Source: Poseidonocella sp. HB161398
Lineage (GTDB): Bacteria; Pseudomonadota; Alphaproteobacteria; Rhodobacterales; Rhodobacteraceae
Assembly (NCBI RefSeq): GCF_005870025.1
Contig: NZ_VATA01000042.1
Coordinates: 1-64,000, forward strand
Direction: 5' to 3'
DNA: 64,000 nucleotides
Made by a program: the position numbers and the translations under genes. Numbering within the stretch: position 1 is the stretch's first letter; every line of letters starts with the position of its first letter. The notes beneath the pieces are model-generated. The model was not told the DNA's origin. It did not search any database and saw nothing but the letters and a program-made list of their open reading frames with translations. Of this stretch, positions 36,317 to 44,686 are shown one piece after another.

Positions 36317-36904
36317 TCAGCCGCGCGGCGCGACCGGGATCCAGCCCGAGAGCGGCACCAGATCCGGCAGGGTCGCGGTCCAGAAATGGCCCTGGAAGGG
36401 CTGGTCCATGCTGCGGCTGATGGCCTGGCGCCGGAGCGCGCAGAGAAGCAGCGCGCCGACCGCGCCATGGGCGACGATCGCGAGGTCGCCCGCATGCGGG
36501 CGCGCGGCGATGGCGGTGACGGCGGCGAGGATGCGCGCCTGGGCGTCGGAGGCCCGCTCCCATCCGCGGATGCTGTCCTCGGGGCGGGCGAAGAAGGCGT
36601 CGGCGGTGCGCTCGAACTCGGCCGGGGGCAGGAAGCCGGTGGCGCTGCGGTCGTTCTCTCCCAGCCGCGGATCGACGGCGATGCCGCAGCCGCGCGCGGC
36701 GGCCAGCAGTCCGGCCGCCTCGATCGCCTTGGTCTCGGCGCTGGACCAGACCGTGCCGATCGCGGCGGCCTCGGGCCCGCGGGCGAAGGCGCGCATCCGC
36801 GCGATCCCGGCCTCCGAAAGGTGCCAGCGCTCGACCGGCGTCTCCGGGTCGAGGACGACCTCGGGATGGGTGATGAAGATCAGCCGGGACACGGGCGGGC
36901 TCAC
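36317..36904 (-). CDS. Histidine-phosphatase-superfamily protein with altered RHG motif
   Basis: 195-aa protein of the phosphoglycerate-mutase-like fold. The usual catalytic RHG opening is replaced by THP in SRLIFITHPEV, keeping the phospho-accepting His but losing the first Arg. The second His is kept in IVAHGAVGALL, and WSSAETKAIEAA and LGENDRSATGF hold the other pocket positions. It starts with GTG overlapping the LysR stop (GTGA). The change suggests a non-standard phosphatase or a substrate-binding role. Its conserved place between the regulator and the TMADH-like gene hints at a pathway function. Confidence 0.78.
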   Translation of the reverse strand: MSPPVSRLIFITHPEVVLDPETPVERWHLSEAGIARMRAFARGPEAAAIGTVWSSAETKAIEAAGLLAAARGCGIAVDPRLGENDRSATGFLPPAEFERTADAFFARPEDSIRGWERASDAQARILAAVTAIAARPHAGDLAIVAHGAVGALLLCALRRQAISRSMDQPFQGHFWTATLPDLVPLSGWIPVAPRG

Positions 36905-37839
36905 GCGGCGCCCGGCATGTGGATGCCGGGGGTGCGGACCGGGGTGATTTCGGCCTGGCAATGCTCGATGAAGGCGCGCACGGTCAGGGTGGAGCGCGCG
37001 CCGCCCGGCAGCAGCAGCCCCAGCGTCATCGGCCGCACCGGCCCCTCGAGCGGCACGAAGCGCAGCCGCCCGCCATCGGGGGCCAGGTCGGTCACGGGGC
37101 GGATATTGGCGATGGAATAGCCGAATCCGTTGGCCACCAGCGAGCGCATCACCGCCATGTCGCGGGTCCGCTCGGCGATGCTGGGCACGACCCCGGCCTC
37201 GCGGAAGAAGGACAGGAAGTACTCGGCCGAGAGCGGCAGGTCGAGCAGCACCATCGGGAAGCCCGCGAGCATCTCGGGGGTGATGCTGTCGAGATGCGAC
37301 AGGGCGTGCTCCTCGGGCAGCAGCACATAGGGCGGCAGGCTGACCAGCGGCACGAATTCCAGATCGGCCGGGATGTCGAGATCGTAGGTGATCGCCAGGT
37401 CCAGCCGCGCGCCGCGCAGTCCGTCGAACAGCTCGGTCTGGTCGCGCTCGAACTGGCGGAAGGCGACCTCCGGATAGCGGTCGACGAAGCCGCGGCGCAC
37501 CTGCGGCAGGACGATCTGCGCGAAGGTGCCGAGGCAGCCCACGTTGAGCGGGCCGCGGACATGGCCGGTGATGTCGTTCGACAGGTCGCCGAGCCGCCGC
37601 GCGCGCTCCAGCACGTCGCGGGCATGGTCGAGGAAGCGCTGCCCGCCCTGGGTCAGCGACAGGCCCTGGGCATGGCGGCGCACGAAGAGCTGCAGCCCGA
37701 ATTCCGCTTCGAGCTGCGAGATCGCCGCCGAGATCGAGGGGGAGGAGACATTGACCTTCTCCGCGGCCAGCGCGATCGAGCCGCATTCGCCCACGGCCAC
37801 GAAATATTCGAGCTGCCTGAGGGTGAAGCGCAATGCCAT
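36901..37839 (-). CDS. LysR-type transcriptional regulator
   Basis: 312-aa LTTR. The N-terminal winged helix-turn-helix is in FTLRQLEYFVAVGECGSI and ALAAEKVNVSSPSISAAIS. The effector-binding domain follows (GPLNVGCLGTFAQIVLP onward). It lies inside the catabolic cluster, on the same strand as its neighbours, between the aldehyde dehydrogenase and the histidine-phosphatase-like gene with which it is coupled. It is the only regulator in the island and most likely responds to the substrate or an intermediate. Confidence 0.93.
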   Translation of the reverse strand: MALRFTLRQLEYFVAVGECGSIALAAEKVNVSSPSISAAISQLEAEFGLQLFVRRHAQGLSLTQGGQRFLDHARDVLERARRLGDLSNDITGHVRGPLNVGCLGTFAQIVLPQVRRGFVDRYPEVAFRQFERDQTELFDGLRGARLDLAITYDLDIPADLEFVPLVSLPPYVLLPEEHALSHLDSITPEMLAGFPMVLLDLPLSAEYFLSFFREAGVVPSIAERTRDMAVMRSLVANGFGYSIANIRPVTDLAPDGGRLRFVPLEGPVRPMTLGLLLPGGARSTLTVRAFIEHCQAEITPVRTPGIHMPGAA

Positions 37840-37909
37840 GAATGCCGTCCCGTGCCGGATGAGGGGTCATCTCTATGTCGGCACGGGACGCTGGAAGGTC
37901 AATACCGGC

Positions 37910-39394
37910 TTAGTACTTGATCCAGACCGTTTTCAGGGCGCTGTACTTGTCGAAGGAGTGGATCGACAGGTCGCGGCCGAAGCCCGACTGCTTCATCCCG
38001 CCGAAGGGCGTCAGCGCCGAGAGCGCGTCGACCGTGTTGACCGAGACCGTCCCGGCATGGATGCGGTCCGAGATGTCCATCGCGCGGCTGAGGTCGCGGG
38101 TCCAGACCGAGGCGGCCAGGCCGTAGACCGTGTCATTGGCGATTTCCACCGCCTCGTCATCGCTGGCGAAGGTCTGCACCGTCAGCACCGGGCCGAAGAT
38201 CTCGTCGCGGGCGATCGCCGCGTCGCGCGGCACGTCGGCGAAGATCGTCGGGCGGATATAGGCGTCCGAGCCGCCGATCGCGACGCGCTCGCCCCCGGTC
38301 ACGAGGCGCGCGGTGGCGCGGCCGGTCTCCAGGAAGCCCGCGACGCGGGCGGCGTGCCCGGCATCGACCATGGCGCCCATCTGCGTCTCGGGGTCGAGCG
38401 GATCGCCCTGGCGGATTGCCTCGGCCTTCTCCTTCAGCCGGGCGATCATCTCCCCGGCGATGCTCTCATGCACCAGCAGGCGCGAATTGGCTGAGCAGAC
38501 CTCGCCCTGGTTGAAGAAGATGCCGAAGGCGGCCATCTCGGCGGCCTTGTCCAGATCGGCATCCGCAAAGACCAGGTTCGGGCTCTTGCCGCCGGTTTCC
38601 AGCCAGACCTGCTTCATGTTGCTCTCGCCGGCATAGCGCTGGAACATCTTGCCGACCTCGGTGGAGCCGGTGAAGACGAGGCAGTCGACATCCATGTGCC
38701 GCCCCAGCGCCTGGCCGGCATCCTCGCCGAAGCCCGGCACCACGTTCAGCACGCCGTCGGGCAGCCCCGCCTCCTTCGCCAGCTCGGCAAGGCGCAGCGC
38801 CGAAAGCGGCGACTGCTCGGCGGGCTTCAGCACGACCGAGTTCCCGGCGGCGAGCGCGGGCGCCAGCTTCCAGGTCGCCATGTCGAGCGGGAAGTTCCAG
38901 GGCACCACCGCGCCGATCACGCCCAGCGGCACGCGCCGGATCAGCGCCAGGTCGCGCCCGCCGGTGGGGGCGACCTCGTCATAGAGCTTGTCGATGGCCT
39001 CTGCATGCCACTGGAAGAAATAGGCGGAGCCCGGAACGTCGACATTCACGGTCTCGGAGATCGGCTTGCCCATGTCGAGCGTGTCGGTCAGCGCGAGCTC
39101 TTCCAGGGTCCCGCGGATGAGCTCGGCGAGCTTGAGGAGCACCTCCTTGCGCTCGCCCGGGGTCTTCTGCGACCAGCGGCCGTCCTCGAAGGCGGCGCGG
39201 GCGGATCTGACGGCCAGGTCGATATCCTCGGCGCCGCCGCGCGCGACCTCGGCCAGCACCTTGCCGGTGGCCGGGTTCACGCTGGCGAAGGTCGCGCCGG
39301 AGAGGGCCGGGCGGAAGCCGCCGTCGATCCACAGGCCGGTGCGGAATTCCATCGCCTCCGCGGCGGCCAGGTAATGGGCGTGGCTCTGCATCAT
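37910..39394 (-). CDS. Aldehyde dehydrogenase, PuuC-like
   Basis: 494-aa NAD(P)-dependent aldehyde dehydrogenase. Key motifs are VVPWNFPLDMATWKLAPAL, FTGSTEVGK (nucleotide loop), LETGGKSPNLVF (general-base Glu) and NQGEVCSANSRLL (nucleophilic Cys). Along its length it tracks gamma-glutamyl-gamma-aminobutyraldehyde dehydrogenase (PuuC), which acts on aldehydes from polyamine breakdown. It overlaps the DUF1028 gene by 4 nt. In this island it would oxidise an amino- or methylamino-aldehyde to the acid. Confidence 0.94.
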   Translation of the reverse strand: MMQSHAHYLAAAEAMEFRTGLWIDGGFRPALSGATFASVNPATGKVLAEVARGGAEDIDLAVRSARAAFEDGRWSQKTPGERKEVLLKLAELIRGTLEELALTDTLDMGKPISETVNVDVPGSAYFFQWHAEAIDKLYDEVAPTGGRDLALIRRVPLGVIGAVVPWNFPLDMATWKLAPALAAGNSVVLKPAEQSPLSALRLAELAKEAGLPDGVLNVVPGFGEDAGQALGRHMDVDCLVFTGSTEVGKMFQRYAGESNMKQVWLETGGKSPNLVFADADLDKAAEMAAFGIFFNQGEVCSANSRLLVHESIAGEMIARLKEKAEAIRQGDPLDPETQMGAMVDAGHAARVAGFLETGRATARLVTGGERVAIGGSDAYIRPTIFADVPRDAAIARDEIFGPVLTVQTFASDDEAVEIANDTVYGLAASVWTRDLSRAMDISDRIHAGTVSVNTVDALSALTPFGGMKQSGFGRDLSIHSFDKYSALKTVWIKY

Positions 39395-40065
39395 TCGTCT
39401 CCGGGCACGCCGTAGGAGGGCGCGTCGGTGGGGTTCAGCGCGCGGGTGACATAGGCCTCGGCCTGGGGCTTGTAGACCTCCCAGGCGGCGGCGATCGCGG
39501 CGATGGGGCAGTCCTCGGTCCAGTCGCAGCGCAGCTCGGCATAGGGCCAGGCCTGTTTGTCGACGACGAGCAGCCCGGCGGAATGCACGGGGCCTGCCTC
39601 GCCGCCCGCGGCAAGGCCCGCCTGCATCGCCGCGACCAGCCGGTCGCCGAGCGCGCCCGGCGCGGCCTCGAAGGCGGCGATCATGGCGGCGGGCACGCCG
39701 TCATTGGCCAGGAGGTTGCCCCCCGCGGCGCAATCCGTGCCCTCGGCCGCGGTCCAGATGCCAAGCGCATTGCCGCCCGAATGGACATGCGTCCCGCCAT
39801 TGACGTCGACGGCCAGAAGCTGGCGGTAGTCGGGGAAGGCGTCCTTCTCCGCGGCCAGCGTCACCGCGGCCTCGGCGGTCAGGCCCTCGGCGAGGCGGTC
39901 GAGGATGAAGGGCCCGAGCGCGGGATTGGTCACGTTCTGCGAAGCGGCCGCGCCCGTGCCCGCCCGGGCAAAGGCGCAGCGCGCGGCGACAGCCGGGGAG
40001 GAAGACGAGATCGCCACCCCGAACTGTCCGGTCTCGGCGCAGCGCGCCACGATGGAGAAGGTCAT
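39391..40065 (-). CDS. DUF1028 Ntn-hydrolase-type protein
   Basis: 224-aa protein of the DUF1028 family. The N-terminus MTFSIVARCAETGQFGVAISS is the family signature, with a Thr/Ser near the start as in Ntn hydrolases. SQNVTNPALGPFILD and CAAGGNLLAN are further conserved blocks. DUF1028 proteins are often found next to RidA and amine or pyrimidine catabolism genes, as here; the reaction is not established, though amide hydrolysis is suspected from the fold. It overlaps the aldehyde dehydrogenase by ATGA and follows RidA by 14 bp. Confidence 0.88.
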   Translation of the reverse strand: MTFSIVARCAETGQFGVAISSSSPAVAARCAFARAGTGAAASQNVTNPALGPFILDRLAEGLTAEAAVTLAAEKDAFPDYRQLLAVDVNGGTHVHSGGNALGIWTAAEGTDCAAGGNLLANDGVPAAMIAAFEAAPGALGDRLVAAMQAGLAAGGEAGPVHSAGLLVVDKQAWPYAELRCDWTEDCPIAAIAAAWEVYKPQAEAYVTRALNPTDAPSYGVPGDE

Positions 40066-40079
40066 GCCCTGCCTTTCGC

Positions 40080-40493
40080 TCAGTCCGGGATCACGGCGGT
40101 GGCGTCGATCTCGACCAGCCACTCGGGACGCGCCAGCGCGACGACGACGAGGCCGGTGCAGACCGGGTGCACACCTTTGATGTACTCGCCCATGGTGCGG
40201 TAGACCGCCTCGCGGTGGCGGACATCGGTGAGATAGACGACGAGCTTGCACAGATGGCCCATCTCGCCGCCGGCCTCCTCGATCAGCTGGCGGATGTTCT
40301 GCATGACCTTGTGGGTCTGCTCCACCGGGTCGTGGCTGTCGATGTTCTTTGCGGTGTCCAGATCCTGCGGGCACTGGCCGCGCAGGAAGATGGTGGTGCC
40401 GCGGGCGGTGACGCCCTGCGCCAGGTCGTTGTCGAGCCGCTGCTCGGGATAGGTGTCCTTGGTGTTGAACGGACGGATGCGGGTATGGGCCAC
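40080..40493 (-). CDS. RidA-family enamine/imine deaminase
   Basis: 137-aa RidA (YjgF/YER057c/UK114) protein. The signature Arg that binds the substrate carboxylate is in LARPEWLVEIDATAVI, and FLRGQCPQDL and KLVVYLTDVRHR are other family blocks. RidA proteins speed hydrolysis of reactive 2-aminoacrylate-like imines and so protect PLP enzymes. In this island it probably removes imines made by the flavoprotein amine oxidation steps. Confidence 0.92.
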   Translation of the reverse strand: MAHTRIRPFNTKDTYPEQRLDNDLAQGVTARGTTIFLRGQCPQDLDTAKNIDSHDPVEQTHKVMQNIRQLIEEAGGEMGHLCKLVVYLTDVRHREAVYRTMGEYIKGVHPVCTGLVVVALARPEWLVEIDATAVIPD

Positions 40494-40514
40494 GTGGGGT
40501 CTCCGGGTCTTCTG

Positions 40515-41783
40515 TCAGGCGGTTTCGGTGGCGCGGGCGGGCTCGTAGGCGAGATAGCCCTGCTGCTTGGAGATATGGTCGGCGATCGCCCCGGCATCGT
40601 GCCACACGCCCCAGATGAAGGACGAGCCGCGGCGGGTCTGCCAGGGCAGGCCGAGGAAGTAGATGCCGGGCTCGGCCACGCAGACGCCGCGCTCATGCGC
40701 GGGGCGGCCGTCGTCGCCGGTCGCGGCAGGCGGCAGCCAGCTGTAGTCCTGGCTGAAGCCGGTGGCCCAGATGATCGCGCCGATGCCCTCGGCGGCGAGA
40801 TCGAGCGACAGGACAGGATCGGTCACGCAGGCCGGATCGGGCAGGATCTCGTGCGCCTCGGGCTCCTCGGGCAGGTGCAGCCCGTTGCGGGCGACGAAGT
40901 CGTCGGCCTCGCGCAGCACGGCCAGGTAGTTGGCATCGCCATAGGCCAGGCTCTCGGCCAGGTCGGGGGTGAAGCCGAGCCTGCCGTCCTCGTAGCGGTC
41001 GGCCTTGCCCAGAAGCGTCACGCCCTGCTGTGCCAGGCGGCGGAAATCGACCGTCTGGCCGCCATGGACGCCGCTGGCGGCGAAGGTGACATGCTCGGCG
41101 CCCGGGCGGGTGGCCATGTCCCATTTGTTCAGCACGCCCAGCCACCAGACGAAATCGCGGTCGCGGTAGCGCCGCGGCGGGCGGTCATGCGGGCCGACGG
41201 CGAGGAAGACCTTGCGCCCGGCCTCCATCAGCTCCTGCGCGATCTGCGCGCCCGAGGCGCCGGCGCCGACGACCAGAACCGCGCCCTCGGGCAGCGCGCC
41301 GGGATTGCGGTACTGCGCCGAATGCATCTGCGCGATCCCAGCCTCTTCGGGGACGATGGCGGGGATCACCGGCTTCTGGAACGGGCCGGTCGCGGCGACG
41401 ACATGCCCGGCCTCGACCGTGCCCTCGGAGGTCTCGACGCGGAAGCCCGCGCGGCCCTCGAGCGGCGTCACCGAGGTGACGTCCACGCCGCAGCGCACCG
41501 GCGCGCCGATCTTCGAGGCGTAGCGGGCGAAATAGTCGGCGATCTCCTCCTTCGGCACGAAGGCGTCCGGAGAGTGCCCCTCGAACTCCATGCCCGGGAA
41601 GCGGTCATGCCAGGCCGGGCCGTTCGCGACCAGCGAATCCCAGCGCTCCGAGCGCCAGCGCTCGGCGATGCGCGCGCGCTCCAGCACCAGATGCGGGATG
41701 CCCATCCGGCCCAGATGCTCGCTCATCGCGATGCCTGCCTGTCCGGCGCCGACCACCAGCACCTCTGTCTTCTCAACCGGCAT
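40515..41783 (-). CDS. Flavin-containing monooxygenase-like NAD(P)-binding oxidoreductase
   Basis: 422-aa flavoprotein. GAGQAGIAMSEHL is the N-terminal FAD Rossmann motif, GAGASGAQIAQELMEAG the NADPH motif, and IIWATGFSQDYSWL the late ATG motif. The FxGxxxHxxx(Y) FMO fingerprint is only partly recognisable, as GPFQKPVIP followed by MHSAQY. Related enzymes hydroxylate amines or sulfides, or make indole-3-pyruvate derivatives (YUCCA-like). It lies 22 bp upstream of RidA in the same operon and may N-oxygenate the pathway amine; this is inference. Confidence 0.87.
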   Translation of the reverse strand: MPVEKTEVLVVGAGQAGIAMSEHLGRMGIPHLVLERARIAERWRSERWDSLVANGPAWHDRFPGMEFEGHSPDAFVPKEEIADYFARYASKIGAPVRCGVDVTSVTPLEGRAGFRVETSEGTVEAGHVVAATGPFQKPVIPAIVPEEAGIAQMHSAQYRNPGALPEGAVLVVGAGASGAQIAQELMEAGRKVFLAVGPHDRPPRRYRDRDFVWWLGVLNKWDMATRPGAEHVTFAASGVHGGQTVDFRRLAQQGVTLLGKADRYEDGRLGFTPDLAESLAYGDANYLAVLREADDFVARNGLHLPEEPEAHEILPDPACVTDPVLSLDLAAEGIGAIIWATGFSQDYSWLPPAATGDDGRPAHERGVCVAEPGIYFLGLPWQTRRGSSFIWGVWHDAGAIADHISKQQGYLAYEPARATETA

Positions 41784-41882
41784 GTTCCTGTCCTTCTGCG
41801 GGGAGTACCTGTCCGCCTACCTGCTGCCCGAGGGTCAGCGGCGGGAAAAGCAAAACCTCTGTCACCCTTGCTTAGCCCTTGC

Positions 41883-43472
41883 CTAAGCGGCGAGGATCGC
41901 GCGGGCGCAGCGCTCGCCGATCATCATGCTGGGCACGTTCGTGTTGCCGCCGATCAGCGTCGGCATGACCGAGCTGTCGGCGACGCGCAGCCCGTCGATG
42001 CCCTGCACGCGGAGCCCTTCGGGCTCGACCACGGCCAGCGGATCGGTGCCCATCTTGCAGGTGCCGACCGGGTGGTAGACCGTCAGCGCCTCGGCGCGGA
42101 GATAGGCTAGGATCTCGTCGTCGGTCGAGACGTCCGGGCCGGGCAGCATCTCGGGGCCGCGAATCGGCTCGAAGACGGGGGCGGCGAGGATGCTGCGGGC
42201 GATCTTGATGCCCTCGACCAGGGTGGCGGCATCCTCGGGCGCGGTGAAGAAGCGGTGGTCGATCTCGGCCGCGCCATCGGCGCCCAGCCGGATCTCGCCC
42301 ACGGATTTCGGCCGCAGCACGCAGGTATGGATCGCGTAGCCATGGCCGTACTCGACCAGCCGCCCGCGATGGCTGCGGTAGCCGGGGACGAAATGGAACT
42401 GGATGTCGGGCTCGGCCCCGGCGAATCTGGTGCGGGCGAAGCCGCCGGCCTCAACGTAGTTGGTCGTCAGCATGCCCTTGCGCGCCAGCAGCCACTGGAA
42501 GGGCGCGGCGATCATCGAGGGCAGGTTCTGCACCGAAAGCCCCAGCGTCATCGGCGAGGCCGAGCGCACGGTGATCATGCCGTCGACATGGTCGCGCAGG
42601 TTCTGGCCGACGCCGGACAGGTCATGGGCAACCTCGACGCCCGCGGCCTTCAGCATCGCGCCCGGCCCGATGCCCGAACGCATCAGCAGCGCGGGCGAGC
42701 CGATCGCCCCGGCGGCCAGGATCACCTCGCGGGTTGCGCGGATCTCGCGCTCGCCCTCGGGGCCCGCGACCACGACGCCGGCGGCGCGGCGGTCCTCGAG
42801 GATCAGCCGCCGGGTTTCCGTGGCCGGAAGGACCGTCAGGTTCGGGCGGTGCATGGCCGGCTTCAGGAAGGCGCGGAAGGACGACCAGCGCTTGCCGTCA
42901 TGCTGGGTGACATTGTAGATGCCGACCCCCTCCTGGGTGCCCGCGTTGAAATCGGTGTTCTCGGCCAGCCCGGCGGCGCGCCCGGCCTTCACGAAGACCT
43001 CCGAGACCGGGTTGGGGTCGCGGGCGCGGTCGACATAGAGCTCGCCCTCGGTGCCGTGCCAGTCGGGCGACTGGCCGAGCATGTTCTTCTCCAGCGACTT
43101 GAAGACCGGCAGCACGTCGTCCCAGGCCCAGCCCTTGCAGCCGAGCGCGGCCCATTCGTCGTAATCCGAGCAGGCGCCGCGGATGAACACCATCGAGTTG
43201 ATCGTCGAGGAGCCGCCGAGCGCCTTGCCGCGGTTCACCGGGATGCGGCGGCCGTCGAGCTCGGGCTGCGGGGTGCCGACATAGGCGTAGTCGTATTTCG
43301 GGTTGCCGTAGAGCGAGAGGATCCCGGCAGGGACCTGGACATTCGGCGCGGATTCGCTGCCGCCGCCCTCGATCACGCAGACCGTGGCGCCCCCGGCCGA
43401 AAGCCGGTTGGCGATCACGCAGCCCGCCGATCCCGCGCCGATGATGATGTAGTCGTAGGTGTCAGCCGTCAT
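41883..43472 (-). CDS. GMC family oxidoreductase (choline-dehydrogenase-like)
   Basis: 529-aa FAD-dependent alcohol oxidoreductase. YDYIIIGAGSAGCVIANRL is the dinucleotide-binding motif. GKALGGSSTINSMVFIRG is GMC signature 1, and GAIGSPALLMRSGIGP is signature 2. The C-terminal active-site His lies in YHPVGTCKMG, with an Asn in GGNTNVPSMMIGERCA. It resembles BetA. It is the first gene of the minus-strand catabolic block, 99 bp upstream of the FMO-like gene, and would supply an aldehyde to the PuuC-like dehydrogenase. The ATG at 43472 was chosen; the frame continuing upstream is a shadow. Confidence 0.92.
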   Translation of the reverse strand: MTADTYDYIIIGAGSAGCVIANRLSAGGATVCVIEGGGSESAPNVQVPAGILSLYGNPKYDYAYVGTPQPELDGRRIPVNRGKALGGSSTINSMVFIRGACSDYDEWAALGCKGWAWDDVLPVFKSLEKNMLGQSPDWHGTEGELYVDRARDPNPVSEVFVKAGRAAGLAENTDFNAGTQEGVGIYNVTQHDGKRWSSFRAFLKPAMHRPNLTVLPATETRRLILEDRRAAGVVVAGPEGEREIRATREVILAAGAIGSPALLMRSGIGPGAMLKAAGVEVAHDLSGVGQNLRDHVDGMITVRSASPMTLGLSVQNLPSMIAAPFQWLLARKGMLTTNYVEAGGFARTRFAGAEPDIQFHFVPGYRSHRGRLVEYGHGYAIHTCVLRPKSVGEIRLGADGAAEIDHRFFTAPEDAATLVEGIKIARSILAAPVFEPIRGPEMLPGPDVSTDDEILAYLRAEALTVYHPVGTCKMGTDPLAVVEPEGLRVQGIDGLRVADSSVMPTLIGGNTNVPSMMIGERCARAILAA

Positions 43473-43758
43473 GCCCGTCTCCGCTTGCCGCTCGGCCGGA
43501 GCGGAGCCGAGCCGGGCCGGGGCCGACAGTATGTTTTGGCTTTGCAGCGCGTCGGATTTTCCGAACTGCCGTCGGAGGTCTCGCAAGTATCTGGGAATAA
43601 ATGGATTTCCGACATGCCTGCGCCGCTCCGCCGACAGGCGCTGGGCGTCTTGGTGAATTTTTGCACAGCCTGCCCGGGGTTTCGGCAGAGCGCAAAGCCC
43701 GGGCAGGGGCTCGACGGGGCGGCGGGCCGGGGCTAGCGTCCGCGCCGGAGGTGCGGGC

Positions 43759-44604
43759 ATGAGCGACGCGAACCGGGCGCAGGACGCCTTCTGGAACAAG
43801 GGGCCGGGACAGCGCTGGGCGGAGTTCCAGCCCGATCTGGATCTGCTCCATGGCGATGTCACGCGGCTGCTGCTGGAGGCGGCGGCGCCGCTTGCCGGGC
43901 TGCGGGTGCTCGATCTGGGCTGCGGCGCGGGGGCCTCGTCGCTGGCGGCGGCAGAGGCGGCCGGGCCGGACGGCAGGGTGGCGGGCTGCGACTTCTCCCA
44001 TGTGCTCCTCGAGCGCGCCGCGGCGCGGGCGGCGGAGGCCGGGGCGGCGACGCTCTCCTTCTTCCATGCCGATGCGCAGGAGGACGACCTGGGCGGGCCC
44101 TGGGATCTGGCGATCTCGCGCTTCGGCCTGATGTTCTTCGCCGATCCGGTGGCGGCCTTCGCCAATATCCGCCGCCATCTGGTGCCGGGCGGGCGGCTGG
44201 TCTTCGCCGCCTGGGCGGAGGCCGCGGACAATCCCTGGTTCGACCTGCCGCGCCGCGCCGCGGCCGCGCGGCTGGGCGCGGCGGCGCCCGAGCCGCCCGG
44301 CGCGCCCGGGCCGATGGCCTTCGCCGATTCCGCCCGGGTCTGCGGCCTGCTCGGCGAGGCGGGGTTCGCCGCCGCCGCGGCCGAGCGGGTGCCCGCGGTC
44401 ATGTCCCATCCCGGCGGGGTGGCGGCGGTGCTGGGGATCCTGCCCTTCATCGGCCCGGTCGGCGGGCGGATGCGCGAGGCCGGCGGCAGCGCGGCGGATC
44501 TGCAGGCGATCCTGGACGAGGTCGCCCGCGGCTTCGCCCGCTGGGACGGGCCCGGCGGGCTGCGGCTTCCCGCGGAAATCCTGCTCTATTCCGCCCGCGC
44601 CTGA
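43759..44604 (+). CDS. Class I SAM-dependent methyltransferase
   Basis: 281-aa methyltransferase of the UbiE/BioC-like type. FWNKGPGQRWAEFQ is the usual short lead-in, VLDLGCGAGASSLAAAEA the SAM-binding motif I, and FFADPVAAFANIRRHLVPGG the post-III motif. An N-terminal helix precedes the fold, and the C-terminus ends in LYSARA. It is divergent from the GMC gene across 286 bp that hold no gene. The substrate is unknown; it is not obviously part of the catabolic island. Confidence 0.88.
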   Translation: MSDANRAQDAFWNKGPGQRWAEFQPDLDLLHGDVTRLLLEAAAPLAGLRVLDLGCGAGASSLAAAEAAGPDGRVAGCDFSHVLLERAAARAAEAGAATLSFFHADAQEDDLGGPWDLAISRFGLMFFADPVAAFANIRRHLVPGGRLVFAAWAEAADNPWFDLPRRAAAARLGAAAPEPPGAPGPMAFADSARVCGLLGEAGFAAAAAERVPAVMSHPGGVAAVLGILPFIGPVGGRMREAGGSAADLQAILDEVARGFARWDGPGGLRLPAEILLYSARA

Positions 44605-44686
44605 GGAACGGGCGCAGGCGGCAGGGCGGCGCGCCCGGCCTGCGCTTTCCCGTGACGCCGTCGTGGGGCCGTGATAAGCGCGAGTC

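Noticed and set aside
43473-44450. Upstream continuation of the GMC oxidoreductase frame
   Set aside because: The translation before the ATG at 43472 is antisense to the methyltransferase at 43759 and lacks similarity to any GMC protein.
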